Origin: an uncultured Spirochaetaceae bacterium
Lineage (GTDB): Bacteria > Spirochaetota > Spirochaetia > Treponematales > UBA12059
Length of the DNA stretch: 26,108 nt
NCBI GenBank assembly: GCA_938004315.1
Contig: CALKWG010000337.1
Coordinates: forward strand, 1-26,108
Direction: 5' to 3'
Below, in pieces: positions 17,085-26,108 of this stretch. Made by a program: the position numbers and the translations under genes. Numbering within the stretch: position 1 is the first letter of the stretch; every line of letters starts with the position of its first letter. The notes under the pieces are model-generated. The model was not told the origin of the DNA. It was given only the letters and a program-made list of their open reading frames with translations, and made no database searches.

Positions 17085-17729
17085 TCACTCGTATTGAATA
17101 CCTAGCGTATCAAGCTCTACCCCGACGCTAAAGAGATCGCGTAGCGATGCATTGACGAGATCGGCGCCGAATGAATAGACGATCACCTGCAAGAAAAACT
17201 CATTGTTCGACTCACTCGTTTTCGCATAGTCCTCGTCTCCGTCGATCGGTTGCGTTGAGAAACTCTTTGAAGATCTCTCTAAAACGTAATCGACTGAATT
17301 GATTTGAGCCACTACTTGGCGCTCGACCGTCCTCCATACGAGTGTAACATCGTGAAGCGCCGCGATGCTCGCCCGGAACGTGGGGTTCGCCGGGGCATTT
17401 TTAATGATGAGCGGTTTATAGCGCAATCCGCTCGGCGAAAGCAAAAATGACTGAATAGCGTCACCGGGTATGGCGCCTGACGCGTCTTGGCGCTGGCGGA
17501 GCCGAGCTACGTCCGCGGAGGCTTGGTCGAGCGCGTCGTAGATCCTATACGCCGCGGCTACGCCTAGATATCCGTCGCCCGGATCGTCATTTGCCCTAAA
17601 GCCGGTAAGGCCTACGATGCTTCGCGGGGGATTAAGCGTCGATATGAAGTCGATCCCGCAAGAGCCAAGGACGATCGCGGCCAGGGCTAGCGCCGCGGCG
17701 AGAGCCCTGGCTTTCGCCTGAAGGCTCAC
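17085..17729 (-). CDS. putative lipoprotein of unknown function, coupled to adenylate cyclase
   Basis: A 214-residue protein with a lipoprotein signal: basic start, hydrophobic stretch (about 8-21) and LGSC with the expected lipidated cysteine at C24. It should be tethered on the outer side of the inner membrane or in the outer membrane. The mature part shows no motif I recognise; it contains a GYLGVAAAYRIYDALDQA segment near 53-70 and a mixed hydrophobic C-terminal half. The start is GTG, overlapping the stop of the adenylate cyclase as GTGA, so it is translated after it and may work with it, perhaps on its periplasmic sensor domain (inference). The DNA is less G+C-rich than most of the window. 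Confidence 0.75.
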   Translation of the reverse strand: MSLQAKARALAAALALAAIVLGSCGIDFISTLNPPRSIVGLTGFRANDDPGDGYLGVAAAYRIYDALDQASADVARLRQRQDASGAIPGDAIQSFLLSPSGLRYKPLIIKNAPANPTFRASIAALHDVTLVWRTVERQVVAQINSVDYVLERSSKSFSTQPIDGDEDYAKTSESNNEFFLQVIVYSFGADLVNASLRDLFSVGVELDTLGIQYE

Positions 17730-20140
17730 TTGCCCTTCCCGACCCCCAGCTTAGGCGGGTCTAGGCTCTCGAGGCAGTCCACGAGTTCGTAGATGATTAC
17801 CGGCTTGTTCTTGCCTTTGACGCGGATGTTATCGAGCTCGCGGGCGATGAACTTATCTTTCACCAAAGCGTAGGTGTTCTCGCTGATAATGACGCTCGTG
17901 CCGTATTCTTTATTGATGGCCTCGAGCCGAGAGCCGAGATTCACGTTGTCGCCCATGATGGTGTAGTTCATGCGTAGGGTCGAACCCATGTTGCCCACGG
18001 TCATGATGCCGGAGTTAAGGCCTATGCCTATGTCGATGTGCTTGGCGGCCGGCCATTTCTCGTTAAGGCCGCGCAACACCTGCATCTGCCTTAAGGCGCA
18101 TTTGCACGCCAAGACGGCATGATCCTGCTGCGGCATGGGAGCTCCCCAGAAACACATGATGGCGTCGCCCATATACTTGTCCAGGGTACCGCCGTACTCG
18201 ATGGCCAGGTCGGTCATGGCCGTCAGGTACTCGTTCAGGTGGTTGACTAGCTCCTGCGGCGTCATGTTCTCGGACAAGGTCGTAAAGCCTCGTATGTCGG
18301 AGAAGAAGACCGTGAGCTCTTTGTCGGTGCCGCCGAGTTCCGGCGGGTCGCTAGCCAACTGCTCAACCACCTTGGGGCTTAGGTATTTACCAAAGGTCTC
18401 GCGTATGGCCTTCTTATCGCGTTCTTCGGTGAAGGCGCGGTACACGACCACGGATAGGAAGGTGACGAGGGCCGCTAACACCGGCGAGGCGAAGTTCAAA
18501 AGATAGGCCTGGGAATCGAAGTACAAGTTTACGCCGAAGAAATAGGCGACGATCATAACGGCCATAAGGCCGAGCGCGCCGATAGCCGCCAGGCGCGAGC
18601 TTATGAACGCTACGATCAGGGCTGCTACGCCGATCGTAAGCAGGTTTAGCCAATGCGGCGCCTCGATGATGAAGTTATCCATGAGGATGGTATTGAGCGC
18701 GTTGGCATGCATCTCGATGCCGTACATGAGGCCGACCGGGGTCAGCTTCTCGTCCTCGGCCATGCCGGTGGCGAAGGCGCCGACCATGAGGATCTTGTCG
18801 CGGACCGCGAGGGTCCGGCGCCAAGAGTCGGGATCGGGGCCGGGATCTCGGTTGGCATAGGCCGCGTACGAGCGGACGGGGAAGGTCTGCGGCCCCATCT
18901 CCGGCGATTCGGCCGAGCGCCTGCCCATGAAGTTGACGAGCATCTGCCCGCGATCGTTGATAGGTATGCGTATCTCGGTCATCGCCCGGCGCCTACCCTC
19001 CTTCACGAGCTGGCCCGAGGCGTCGAACTCGTCGGGCGTCAGCTGTAAGACGTAGGGCTTGAGCTCGCCGGTATCCTCGTCCCGAACCATCGGATCGGGG
19101 ATGCGGATATGCGAACCGACGACGACCTCGACCTCTTCGAGGCTACGATTGAAGTAATGCAGGGCGAGCGAAAGCGTGATGGCCGGTACGAACTCGTCGC
19201 GGTAATGGCGGATGACGTAATAGCGGTCGTCGGGTACGCCGTCCATATCGACGTCGACGATGCGCATGGGCGCGTCCTTCTCCATGCGTTCGGTAAGGCG
19301 CTTAATGCCGGCGGCCGTAAGCGGCGTCTCGATGTCGATGATATCGCCCCGGTCGTCCTGCCAGGCCAAGCGCTCGAAGGCGTCGGCGTTAACCGAATAG
19401 CCGGGCGTGAGCTCGTCCAGGCGTAGGGTCTTTAAGAGCGTGCTCTTGCGCATGACGAGCGGCTGACGCCTAAAGACCGAGTCGGCGTCGGGTATGAAGT
19501 TGGCGTGGCCGTAGCCCGCGGTGGCGCGGCCGTAGGGCTCCATGGGCGGCTGGGCGCCGTAGAACGCCGGCAGCGTGCGTATATCCCCGCTGATCTTGCG
19601 TATGACCCCGTGCGTGTCGTAGAGGGCCTTCTGCCTCTGGTACACCGGATCCCGCTCGGCGACCTCCCCGAAGGCGCTCAAGACCGTCTCCAAGAATACC
19701 GTGCCGGAGTGCCTCATCGAGTCTACGAGTATAGCGTCGTTCGTCGGCGTCGGGTCGGGGTCGATGAAGAAGACGTCGATGAAGAGCGAGCTCTCGCGGT
19801 TATCCTGGTCGGATATGCGGCTGAACGCGTTAATCAAGTTGGCATGGCGCGTGCGTGGGAAAGGCCACTTGCCGTATTCGGCCAACGATTTCTGGTCGAT
19901 GCCTATGATCAGGATGCGATCGGATAGCTTGAGGTCGCGCTGGGCCAGGATGGCGCCCTCTTGGATGGCGCGCGCCTCCCTACCCGTCTTGATATTAAAA
20001 TGTTGGTCCAGGACGCCGCCCTCGGCGCGCGTCAGGATGGTCGTTTGAAAATAAAGGAACGCGAAGGCGCCGAAAATGGCGAGCGCGATGACGAAGGCGA
20101 ACCATCTGGTTTCGAAGAGCTTGGCTCGTTTCCTAGGCAT
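17726..20140 (-). CDS. CHASE2-domain class III adenylate/guanylate cyclase
   Basis: An 804-residue membrane receptor cyclase. A membrane helix lies at about residues 12-33, then a large CHASE2 sensor domain outside the membrane (about 40-480, with the early IIGIDQKSLAEYGKWPFPR stretch typical of CHASE2), then three hydrophobic helices (about 490-575) and a cytoplasmic catalytic domain (about 600-770). Metal ligands are D615 (FSDIRGF) and D659 (DKYMGD); K655 and the NYTIMGDNVNLGSRLE motif with its Asn and Arg fit a functional cyclase, and Lys at 655 favours ATP, giving cAMP. The ligand is unknown. The start is set by GGAGGT 6 nt upstream (20147-20152). The upstream gene is separated by a terminator, so this starts its own transcript. 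Confidence 0.93.
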   Translation of the reverse strand: MPRKRAKLFETRWFAFVIALAIFGAFAFLYFQTTILTRAEGGVLDQHFNIKTGREARAIQEGAILAQRDLKLSDRILIIGIDQKSLAEYGKWPFPRTRHANLINAFSRISDQDNRESSLFIDVFFIDPDPTPTNDAILVDSMRHSGTVFLETVLSAFGEVAERDPVYQRQKALYDTHGVIRKISGDIRTLPAFYGAQPPMEPYGRATAGYGHANFIPDADSVFRRQPLVMRKSTLLKTLRLDELTPGYSVNADAFERLAWQDDRGDIIDIETPLTAAGIKRLTERMEKDAPMRIVDVDMDGVPDDRYYVIRHYRDEFVPAITLSLALHYFNRSLEEVEVVVGSHIRIPDPMVRDEDTGELKPYVLQLTPDEFDASGQLVKEGRRRAMTEIRIPINDRGQMLVNFMGRRSAESPEMGPQTFPVRSYAAYANRDPGPDPDSWRRTLAVRDKILMVGAFATGMAEDEKLTPVGLMYGIEMHANALNTILMDNFIIEAPHWLNLLTIGVAALIVAFISSRLAAIGALGLMAVMIVAYFFGVNLYFDSQAYLLNFASPVLAALVTFLSVVVYRAFTEERDKKAIRETFGKYLSPKVVEQLASDPPELGGTDKELTVFFSDIRGFTTLSENMTPQELVNHLNEYLTAMTDLAIEYGGTLDKYMGDAIMCFWGAPMPQQDHAVLACKCALRQMQVLRGLNEKWPAAKHIDIGIGLNSGIMTVGNMGSTLRMNYTIMGDNVNLGSRLEAINKEYGTSVIISENTYALVKDKFIARELDNIRVKGKNKPVIIYELVDCLESLDPPKLGVGKGK

Positions 20141-20146
20141 GAACTT

Positions 20147-20152
20147 ACCTCC
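20147..20152 (-). promoter_or_regulatory. strong ribosome binding site of the cyclase gene
   Basis: GGAGGT on the minus strand, 6 nt before the ATG. It confirms the start at 20140. No clear promoter was found between it and the terminator at 20191. Confidence 0.7.
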
Positions 20153-20190
20153 GTCGTCTCGGCGCCCTTTAGCGGCGCGCCGCAGGCAAT

Positions 20191-20216
20191 AAAAAACCCG
20201 GCCGCGACGGGCCGGG
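20191..20216 (-). terminator. intrinsic terminator of the scpB-rluB-cmk/rpsA operon
   Basis: Read on the minus strand, CCCGGCC and GGCCGGG form a perfect 7-bp stem with a six-base loop, followed by six T residues (20196-20191). It lies about 45 nt after the TPR gene stop and separates that operon from the cyclase operon. Confidence 0.88.
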
Positions 20217-20260
20217 CCTTGGCCGCACGCCTCACCGAAACCGGGTCGGCGCGGCGCGGC

Positions 20261-20968
20261 TTACTGCGCCAGTCCGAGCGCGCGCAGATGAATTATACGG
20301 CTCCGCGCGAGATTTGTCCAATCATTGTCCTGTCCGGCGGCGACGAGGGCGGCGTAGGCCGACATGGCGGCCTTGTAGTCCTTCATCCCCTCGTAGAGGC
20401 GCCCGATATTGAAGGTATTCCTGGCGGCGCCCGGGGCCTTGGGGTACTTCGCCTCGGCCTCTTTGAGGTAGGCGATAGCCTTCTCAAGGTCGCCCTTCTC
20501 TTCCGCCATGGCCGCGGCGTTGGCGAGCGCCACCGGGGCCAGGTGGGATTTGGGGCCGGCCGCGGCTACCGCCGCGTACGCGGCCTCGGCGGCGGCGTAG
20601 TCGTTAGCCGCGAAGTGCAGGCGGGCCTTCATGAAGCCGGCGCGGAGGCCGGCGTAAAGCTTGCCGTAGCGCGCGACGAGGGCGTCGGCCTCGGTTAAGA
20701 GCTCGGCGCTCAAGGTCGCCCGGGCGGCCTCCTCGGTCTGGGCCCATTCCTCGAAGCGCGATTCGAGTTTCTCGAGGGCTTCGGTCGAGCTCTTGAGCTT
20801 GGACTGGTTTATGGCGGAGCTGACGCCCAGGCCTACGACGCCGGCGACGATCAGCGCCGCGACGGCGAAGAGGGCGACGCGGTTGGCGCGGAGGAAGTCG
20901 TTGAGGCGCTCGGAGAAGCTAGGCTTCTCCTCGGGCTTGGCCGGATTGACCGGATCTTTGATGCTCAT
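20261..20968 (-). CDS. membrane-anchored TPR protein (YfgM-like architecture)
   Basis: A 235-residue protein with a cytoplasmic N-terminal tail, one membrane helix at about residues 31-51 and an Ala-rich helical outer region. That region carries tetratricopeptide-like repeats, for example YAAAEAAYAAVAAAG, EKGDLEKAIAYLKEAEAKYP and MKDYKAAMSAYAALVAAG. The layout resembles YfgM-type proteins that act as chaperone-like partners at the membrane, but identity is not certain. The ATG has AAGGAG (20978-20983) 9 nt upstream and lies 6 nt after the stop of the sigma-54 activator gene. It is the last gene before the operon terminator. Confidence 0.82.
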   Translation of the reverse strand: MSIKDPVNPAKPEEKPSFSERLNDFLRANRVALFAVAALIVAGVVGLGVSSAINQSKLKSSTEALEKLESRFEEWAQTEEAARATLSAELLTEADALVARYGKLYAGLRAGFMKARLHFAANDYAAAEAAYAAVAAAGPKSHLAPVALANAAAMAEEKGDLEKAIAYLKEAEAKYPKAPGAARNTFNIGRLYEGMKDYKAAMSAYAALVAAGQDNDWTNLARSRIIHLRALGLAQ

Positions 20969-20974
20969 ATGCTG

Positions 20975-22486
<1,512 letters not shown>

Positions 22487-22495
22487 TACGTCGTC

Positions 22496-24862
22496 TTAGC
22501 TCTTCTTAGAGCTGTCTTTCTTTTCCTTGAGGAGGTCGCCGAGCGTAAAGCCGTCGGAGGCGGTCGAGGTCTCCATGAAGCGGGAGAACTCGGCGTCCTG
22601 CTCGCGGCGCACGAGGTCGCGCACGGACAGGGAGAGCTTCTGCCTATCGGGGGAGAGCTCGGTCACCACCACGCGGATCGGGCCGCCGACTTCGTACTTC
22701 TTGACCGCGGTCTCGAAATCCTCGTCGCGGTCGACGCTCAGGTTGGACTTGTTCACCAAGCCCTCCAGGCCGCCGGGGACCTTGACGAAGACGCCGAACT
22801 CGGTGATCGAGGAGACGGTACCGTCCAAGATCGAGCCGACGTTATAGGTGGCCGCGAAGGCTACCCAGGGATCGTCGGACAGGCGGCGGACGGAGAGGCG
22901 GATATTGCGATCCTCGGGCTGGTTCTCGATGACCATGACCTCGATATCCTCGCCCGCCTGAACCTCGGAGCCGGCGTTGCGCACGCGCTTGGTCCAGGAG
23001 AGCTCCTCGGCCGGCAGGAAGCCGTCGATGCCCTCCTCCAGCTCCACGAAGGCGCCGGCGGCGGTGATCTTGACGACCTTGCGGGTGAGGCGGGTGCCCA
23101 CGGGGTAGCGGCTGTCGATGGTGGTCCAGGGGTTCTCGTGGACCTGGCGGAGGCCTAAGGAGACCTTCTGCTGGTCCAGGTCGTAGCCTAGGATCATGCA
23201 CTCGACGGAGTCGCCTATCTTGAGCATCTCGTCGGGGCGCTTGACGCGCTTGACCCAGGAGAATTCGGAGATATGGGCCAGGCCCTCGATGCCTTCCTCG
23301 AGCTCGATGAAGGCGCCGTAGTCGGTGAGCTTGGTGACCTTGCCGTTGACGACGGCGTCGAGGTGGTAGCGCTCCTCGAAGGTCTCCCAGGGGTCGCGGC
23401 CGAAGTGCTTGAGCGAGAGGTTGATACGGCCCTCTTCGGGGTCGATCTTGATGACCTTGAGCTCGATCTCCTGGCCCTTCTTGACGAAGTCCTTGGGCTT
23501 GGTCACGTGGCCCCAGCTCATGTCGTTGATATGGAGTAGGCCGTCGAAGCCGCCGAGGTCGATGAAGGCGCCGAAGCTGGTGAAGCTCTTCACCTCGCCC
23601 TTGACGACGTCGCCGATCTGCACGGTGGAGAAGAACTGCCCGCGGCGGGCCTTCACCTCTTCCTCGAGCCACTCGCGGCGGTTGACTACGATGTTAACGC
23701 GCTTGTCGGAGTACAGGCGCTCGATATAGAACTTGGACTTCTTGTTGAGCAGGTACTCGCCGCTCTCGACGCGCTGCAGGTCGGCCTTGGATACGGGCAG
23801 GAAGGCGCGCAGGCCGTGGCCGAGGTTCACCTCGAAGCCGCCCTTGATCTCCTTGGCTATGAGGCCCTCGACCGTTTCATGGTTCTTGTGCGCGTTCTGA
23901 ACGTTGCGCCAATGAACCTTTTCGTCGGCCTTAGACTTGGAGACGTAGGTCTCGCCGGACCGGGTCTCCTTCTTCATGAGCACTACGGTGACGACGTCGC
24001 CCACTTTCGGGGCTACGGCGAATTCGGTGAGCGGGATCTTGCCCTCGCTCTTGGCGCCGACGTCCACGAACACGCAGTCGCTGGCGACCTGGACCACATG
24101 ACCCTCTACCAGGTCACCCTCTTCCAGTTGGTCCATGGATTTAAGATACTGTTCCTGTAACTGTGTCTGGAAGCTGTCTCCGGAGGGTACGACTGCGTCC
24201 ATTTCCACTTCCTTGCCCATACGGTTCCCTTGCTGTTGAATTTTCCCGTACACTTTCTCATAAACTTGATCTATGGTCAAGTATGAGGTATCTAAATAGA
24301 CGGCGTCATCGGCCTTTTTAAGGCTGCCCTCCGCCTTAGTCCGGTCTATTTCGTCGCGTTCCTGTATGGATTTAAGCAAAGCCTCGTACGAGAGCCCGCT
24401 CGTTCCCTGCTCATAGCGGCGCTTGGCGCGGGCTTCTACGCTCGCGTCGACGTAGAATTTGAGCTCGGCATCCGGGAAAACCACGGTGGTGATGTCGCGC
24501 CCCTCCACCACCGCGTCGCGGCCGGCCGCCAGGCGCCTTAAGATGGCGTTCACCACGCGGCGCACCGGCACGATGGCCGAAAGCTTGGCTACGCGCGCCT
24601 CGACCTCGTCGCTCCGAAGGAGCGGCTCGACGAATTCGTCCCCCAGATACAGCTTGGAGCCGCGGTAATCGAGGGCCAAGCCCCGCGCCAGCTCCGCTAC
24701 GGCGGCTTCGTCCTCGAGCTCGACGCCGGCTCGGATGGAGGCTAAGGTAATGGCGCGATAGAGGTTGCCGGAGTTGATGTAGGTGAAGCCCGCGCGCTCG
24801 GCGACCAGCTTGGCGATCGTGCTCTTGCCGGTTCCCGCCGGCCCGTCCATGGCGATGATCAT
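22496..24862 (-). CDS. cmk-rpsA: cytidylate kinase / ribosomal protein S1 fusion
   Basis: A 788-residue fusion. Residues 1-210 are CMP kinase: P-loop GPAGTGKST at 7-15 and the CMP-binding EGRDITTVVFPDAELKFYV segment at 120-138. After a short linker, residues from 215 on are ribosomal protein S1 with six S1 repeats (about 249-310, 330-397, 416-485, 503-572, 589-659, 676-748) and a Lys-rich tail. S1 guides mRNA to the 30S subunit; Cmk makes CDP from CMP. No stop interrupts the join. A longer frame upstream (to 25048) overlaps rluB and is rejected; the ATG at 24862 shares one base with the rluB stop and has AAGGAAG 5 nt upstream. Such fusions are known in Treponema. Confidence 0.95.
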   Translation of the reverse strand: MIIAMDGPAGTGKSTIAKLVAERAGFTYINSGNLYRAITLASIRAGVELEDEAAVAELARGLALDYRGSKLYLGDEFVEPLLRSDEVEARVAKLSAIVPVRRVVNAILRRLAAGRDAVVEGRDITTVVFPDAELKFYVDASVEARAKRRYEQGTSGLSYEALLKSIQERDEIDRTKAEGSLKKADDAVYLDTSYLTIDQVYEKVYGKIQQQGNRMGKEVEMDAVVPSGDSFQTQLQEQYLKSMDQLEEGDLVEGHVVQVASDCVFVDVGAKSEGKIPLTEFAVAPKVGDVVTVVLMKKETRSGETYVSKSKADEKVHWRNVQNAHKNHETVEGLIAKEIKGGFEVNLGHGLRAFLPVSKADLQRVESGEYLLNKKSKFYIERLYSDKRVNIVVNRREWLEEEVKARRGQFFSTVQIGDVVKGEVKSFTSFGAFIDLGGFDGLLHINDMSWGHVTKPKDFVKKGQEIELKVIKIDPEEGRINLSLKHFGRDPWETFEERYHLDAVVNGKVTKLTDYGAFIELEEGIEGLAHISEFSWVKRVKRPDEMLKIGDSVECMILGYDLDQQKVSLGLRQVHENPWTTIDSRYPVGTRLTRKVVKITAAGAFVELEEGIDGFLPAEELSWTKRVRNAGSEVQAGEDIEVMVIENQPEDRNIRLSVRRLSDDPWVAFAATYNVGSILDGTVSSITEFGVFVKVPGGLEGLVNKSNLSVDRDEDFETAVKKYEVGGPIRVVVTELSPDRQKLSLSVRDLVRREQDAEFSRFMETSTASDGFTLGDLLKEKKDSSKKS
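24218..24231 (-). promoter_or_regulatory. possible internal start site for free S1
   Basis: Within the fusion gene, AAGGGA (minus strand, 24231-24226) lies 5 nt before the in-frame ATG of M215 (24220-24218). This is exactly where the kinase ends and S1 begins. Starting here would give a 574-residue S1, close to the 557 residues of the E. coli protein. Confidence 0.5.
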
Positions 24863-25614
24863 CAGCGCTTCCTTGAGAAGATGTCGTTGAGCGCGGCCAG
24901 CTCGGCCGGCGTTAGCGGGCGCCAGCGCCCCTCGGCCAGGCCGTCGATGCGCACCGGCCCTATGGCCACGCGCTTGAGGACGCGGGCCCGTAGCCGATAC
25001 AGCTCGAGCGCGCGCCGAATCTCGCGGTTCTTGCCCTCGGCCAGCCAAATCCGCAGGCGGCGCGCGCCGTATTGCTCGACGCGTTCGGCGCGCAGGGTCT
25101 CGCCCCCCTCGACCAGGCCCTTCTTGAAGGCCGCGGGGAAATCGGGGTGCACGCGCCCGTCGGTCTCGACTTCATATTCCTTAATGATGCCGAAGGACGG
25201 GTGGCCGGCCTTGGCCGCGAACTCGCCGTCGTTCGTGAAGAGTACGAGGCCCGACGAGGCCAGGTCCAGGCGGCCGACGTTGTAGACGCGCTCGGGGATG
25301 TCCGGCTTTAGGAGCTCCAAGGCCAAGGGGCGGCCCCGATCGTCGCTCGAGGCGCAGAGGTAGCCCGGCGGCTTGTTGAGGAGGATGTAGCGCAGCCTCT
25401 CCTCGGCCTTGATCGCCTTTCCGTCCACGGCCAGCTCGTCGTCGGGCAGGGCACGGGCGCCCAGCTCCGAGACGACGGCGCCGTTCACCGTGACGCGGCC
25501 GGCCAGGATGAGGGCCTCCGCGGCGCGGCGCGACGCTAGCCCTGCCCGCGCGATCAGGGTCTGGATACGGGTGCCTTGCGCGTCGGGCGCGCCTTCGGTT
25601 TCCACCTCGCTCAT
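24862..25614 (-). CDS. rluB: 23S rRNA pseudouridine synthase (RluB/RsuA family)
   Basis: A 250-residue pseudouridine synthase. An S4 RNA-binding domain lies at about residues 17-60 (LIARAGLASRRAAEALILAGRV region). The catalytic domain carries the family motif GRLDLASSGLVLFTNDG with the catalytic aspartate D117. RluB modifies 23S rRNA and RsuA 16S rRNA; the scpB-rluB-cmk order, conserved in many bacteria, favours RluB. The ATG overlaps the scpB stop as ATGA and the stop overlaps the cmk start by one base. Confidence 0.93.
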   Translation of the reverse strand: MSEVETEGAPDAQGTRIQTLIARAGLASRRAAEALILAGRVTVNGAVVSELGARALPDDELAVDGKAIKAEERLRYILLNKPPGYLCASSDDRGRPLALELLKPDIPERVYNVGRLDLASSGLVLFTNDGEFAAKAGHPSFGIIKEYEVETDGRVHPDFPAAFKKGLVEGGETLRAERVEQYGARRLRIWLAEGKNREIRRALELYRLRARVLKRVAIGPVRIDGLAEGRWRPLTPAELAALNDIFSRKR

Positions 25615-26108
25615 TCGTCGCCTTCGAGCTCGAAGCGCTCGCGGTCCAGCTCGTCGAGCTTGGGCAGCTCCGCGATGCTGCCGAGGCGGAAGAATTTTAG
25701 GAATTCCTTGGTGGTGCCGTATTGGGTCGGCCGGCCGGGAGAGTCCTTCTTGCCCACTTCCTTGATGAATTCCTTCTCGACGAGGAAGCGTATCATGTTG
25801 TCGGCGGCCACGCCGCGTATGGCCTCGACCTCGGCGCGGGTGATGGGCTGGGAATAGGCGATGATGGAGAGGGTCTCGAGCGCGGCTCTGGACAGCTTCT
25901 GCTCGTTCTTGCGGCCGTAGCGGTCCTTGAGCACGGCCCAGAGCTCCTGTTTCGGGGCGAGCATCCAGCCGCCGCCGACCTTGACGAGCTCGAGGCCGTG
26001 CACCGGGGCCGACATCGCGTCGCGTAGCCAGTCTAAAGCTTCCTCCACGACGTCCTTGGACAAGCCGGAGGCTTTGGACAGGGCGGCCTCGTCCATCGGG
26101 TCGGATTC
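25611..26108 (-). CDS. scpB: segregation and condensation protein ScpB (5' end missing)
   Basis: The last 165 codons of ScpB, the winged-helix partner of ScpA and SMC in chromosome condensation. The segment LSRAALETLSIIAYSQPITRAEVEAIRGV and the later KEVGKKDSPGRPTQYGTTKEFL are characteristic. An ATG at 26096 could open the frame, but coding continues upstream to the window edge (ESDP before it), and ScpB normally has another stretch of N-terminal helix there, so the gene most likely begins outside the window. It overlaps rluB by 4 nt. scpA would be expected upstream, beyond the window. Confidence 0.93.
   Translation of the reverse strand, partial: ESDPMDEAALSKASGLSKDVVEEALDWLRDAMSAPVHGLELVKVGGGWMLAPKQELWAVLKDRYGRKNEQKLSRAALETLSIIAYSQPITRAEVEAIRGVAADNMIRFLVEKEFIKEVGKKDSPGRPTQYGTTKEFLKFFRLGSIAELPKLDELDRERFELEGDE

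Noticed and set aside
15960..17720. Recent horizontal transfer as cause of the lower G+C stretch
   Set aside because: The stretch begins within one continuous, family-typical gene, and there are no integrase, repeats or insertion-sequence remnants at its edges.
24863..25048. Extra 62 codons at the start of the cmk-rpsA frame
   Set aside because: They overlap conserved rluB sequence, are Arg/Ala-rich, and the CMP kinase family begins at the MIIAMDGPAG start at 24862, which has its own ribosome binding site.

Overview
The window is 26 kb of G+C-rich bacterial housekeeping chromosome. It is densely packed, most neighbouring genes overlap by 1-26 nt, and no mobile element, CRISPR array or phage gene was seen. 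Three features point to a high-G+C spirochaete (Treponema/Spirochaetales type): a cytidylate kinase fused to ribosomal protein S1, the order dnaG-rpoD-zinc ribbon protein followed by mreB-mreC-mreD-pbp2-rodA, and a CHASE2 adenylate cyclase. The assignment rests on gene content and order recalled from the group; no search was run.

Layout, plus strand: a tRNA 3' end with its terminator (1-69); an overlapping operon of a YkgJ-type Cys-cluster protein, an MBL-fold hydrolase, a small unknown protein, mltG, dnaG and rpoD (99-6355); a promoter inside an inverted repeat, then a coiled-coil zinc-ribbon protein (6455-7306); the RNase P RNA gene rnpB (7329-7717) and two terminator hairpins; a second promoter, a membrane-anchored TPR protein, then the elongasome operon mreB-mreC-mreD-mrdA-rodA, ending in a fused B12-type radical SAM/DUF2344 protein (7802-16957).

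Layout, minus strand: reading leftward from the right edge, scpB (5' end cut by the window), rluB, the cmk-rpsA fusion, a GAF/AAA+/Fis sigma-54-dependent activator and a membrane TPR protein form one tight operon (26108-20261) closed by an intrinsic terminator. A second minus-strand operon holds a CHASE2 class III adenylate cyclase and a small unknown lipoprotein (20140-17085), which converges on the radical SAM gene.

The genes serve core growth. DnaG and RpoD start replication and transcription. MltG, MreBCD, PBP2 and RodA build and terminate peptidoglycan strands during cell elongation. RNase P matures tRNA. ScpB, RluB, Cmk and S1 serve chromosome condensation, rRNA modification, pyrimidine nucleotide supply and translation initiation. 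I saw no wholly new defence or mobile system. The best leads are the cmk-rpsA fusion with an internal S1 start site, an RNase P RNA that appears to lack the CCA-binding GGU motif next to a tRNA without encoded CCA, a dyad around the zinc-ribbon gene promoter, the coupled cyclase-lipoprotein pair, the fused radical SAM protein of unknown reaction, and a sigma-54 activator inside a ribosomal operon.
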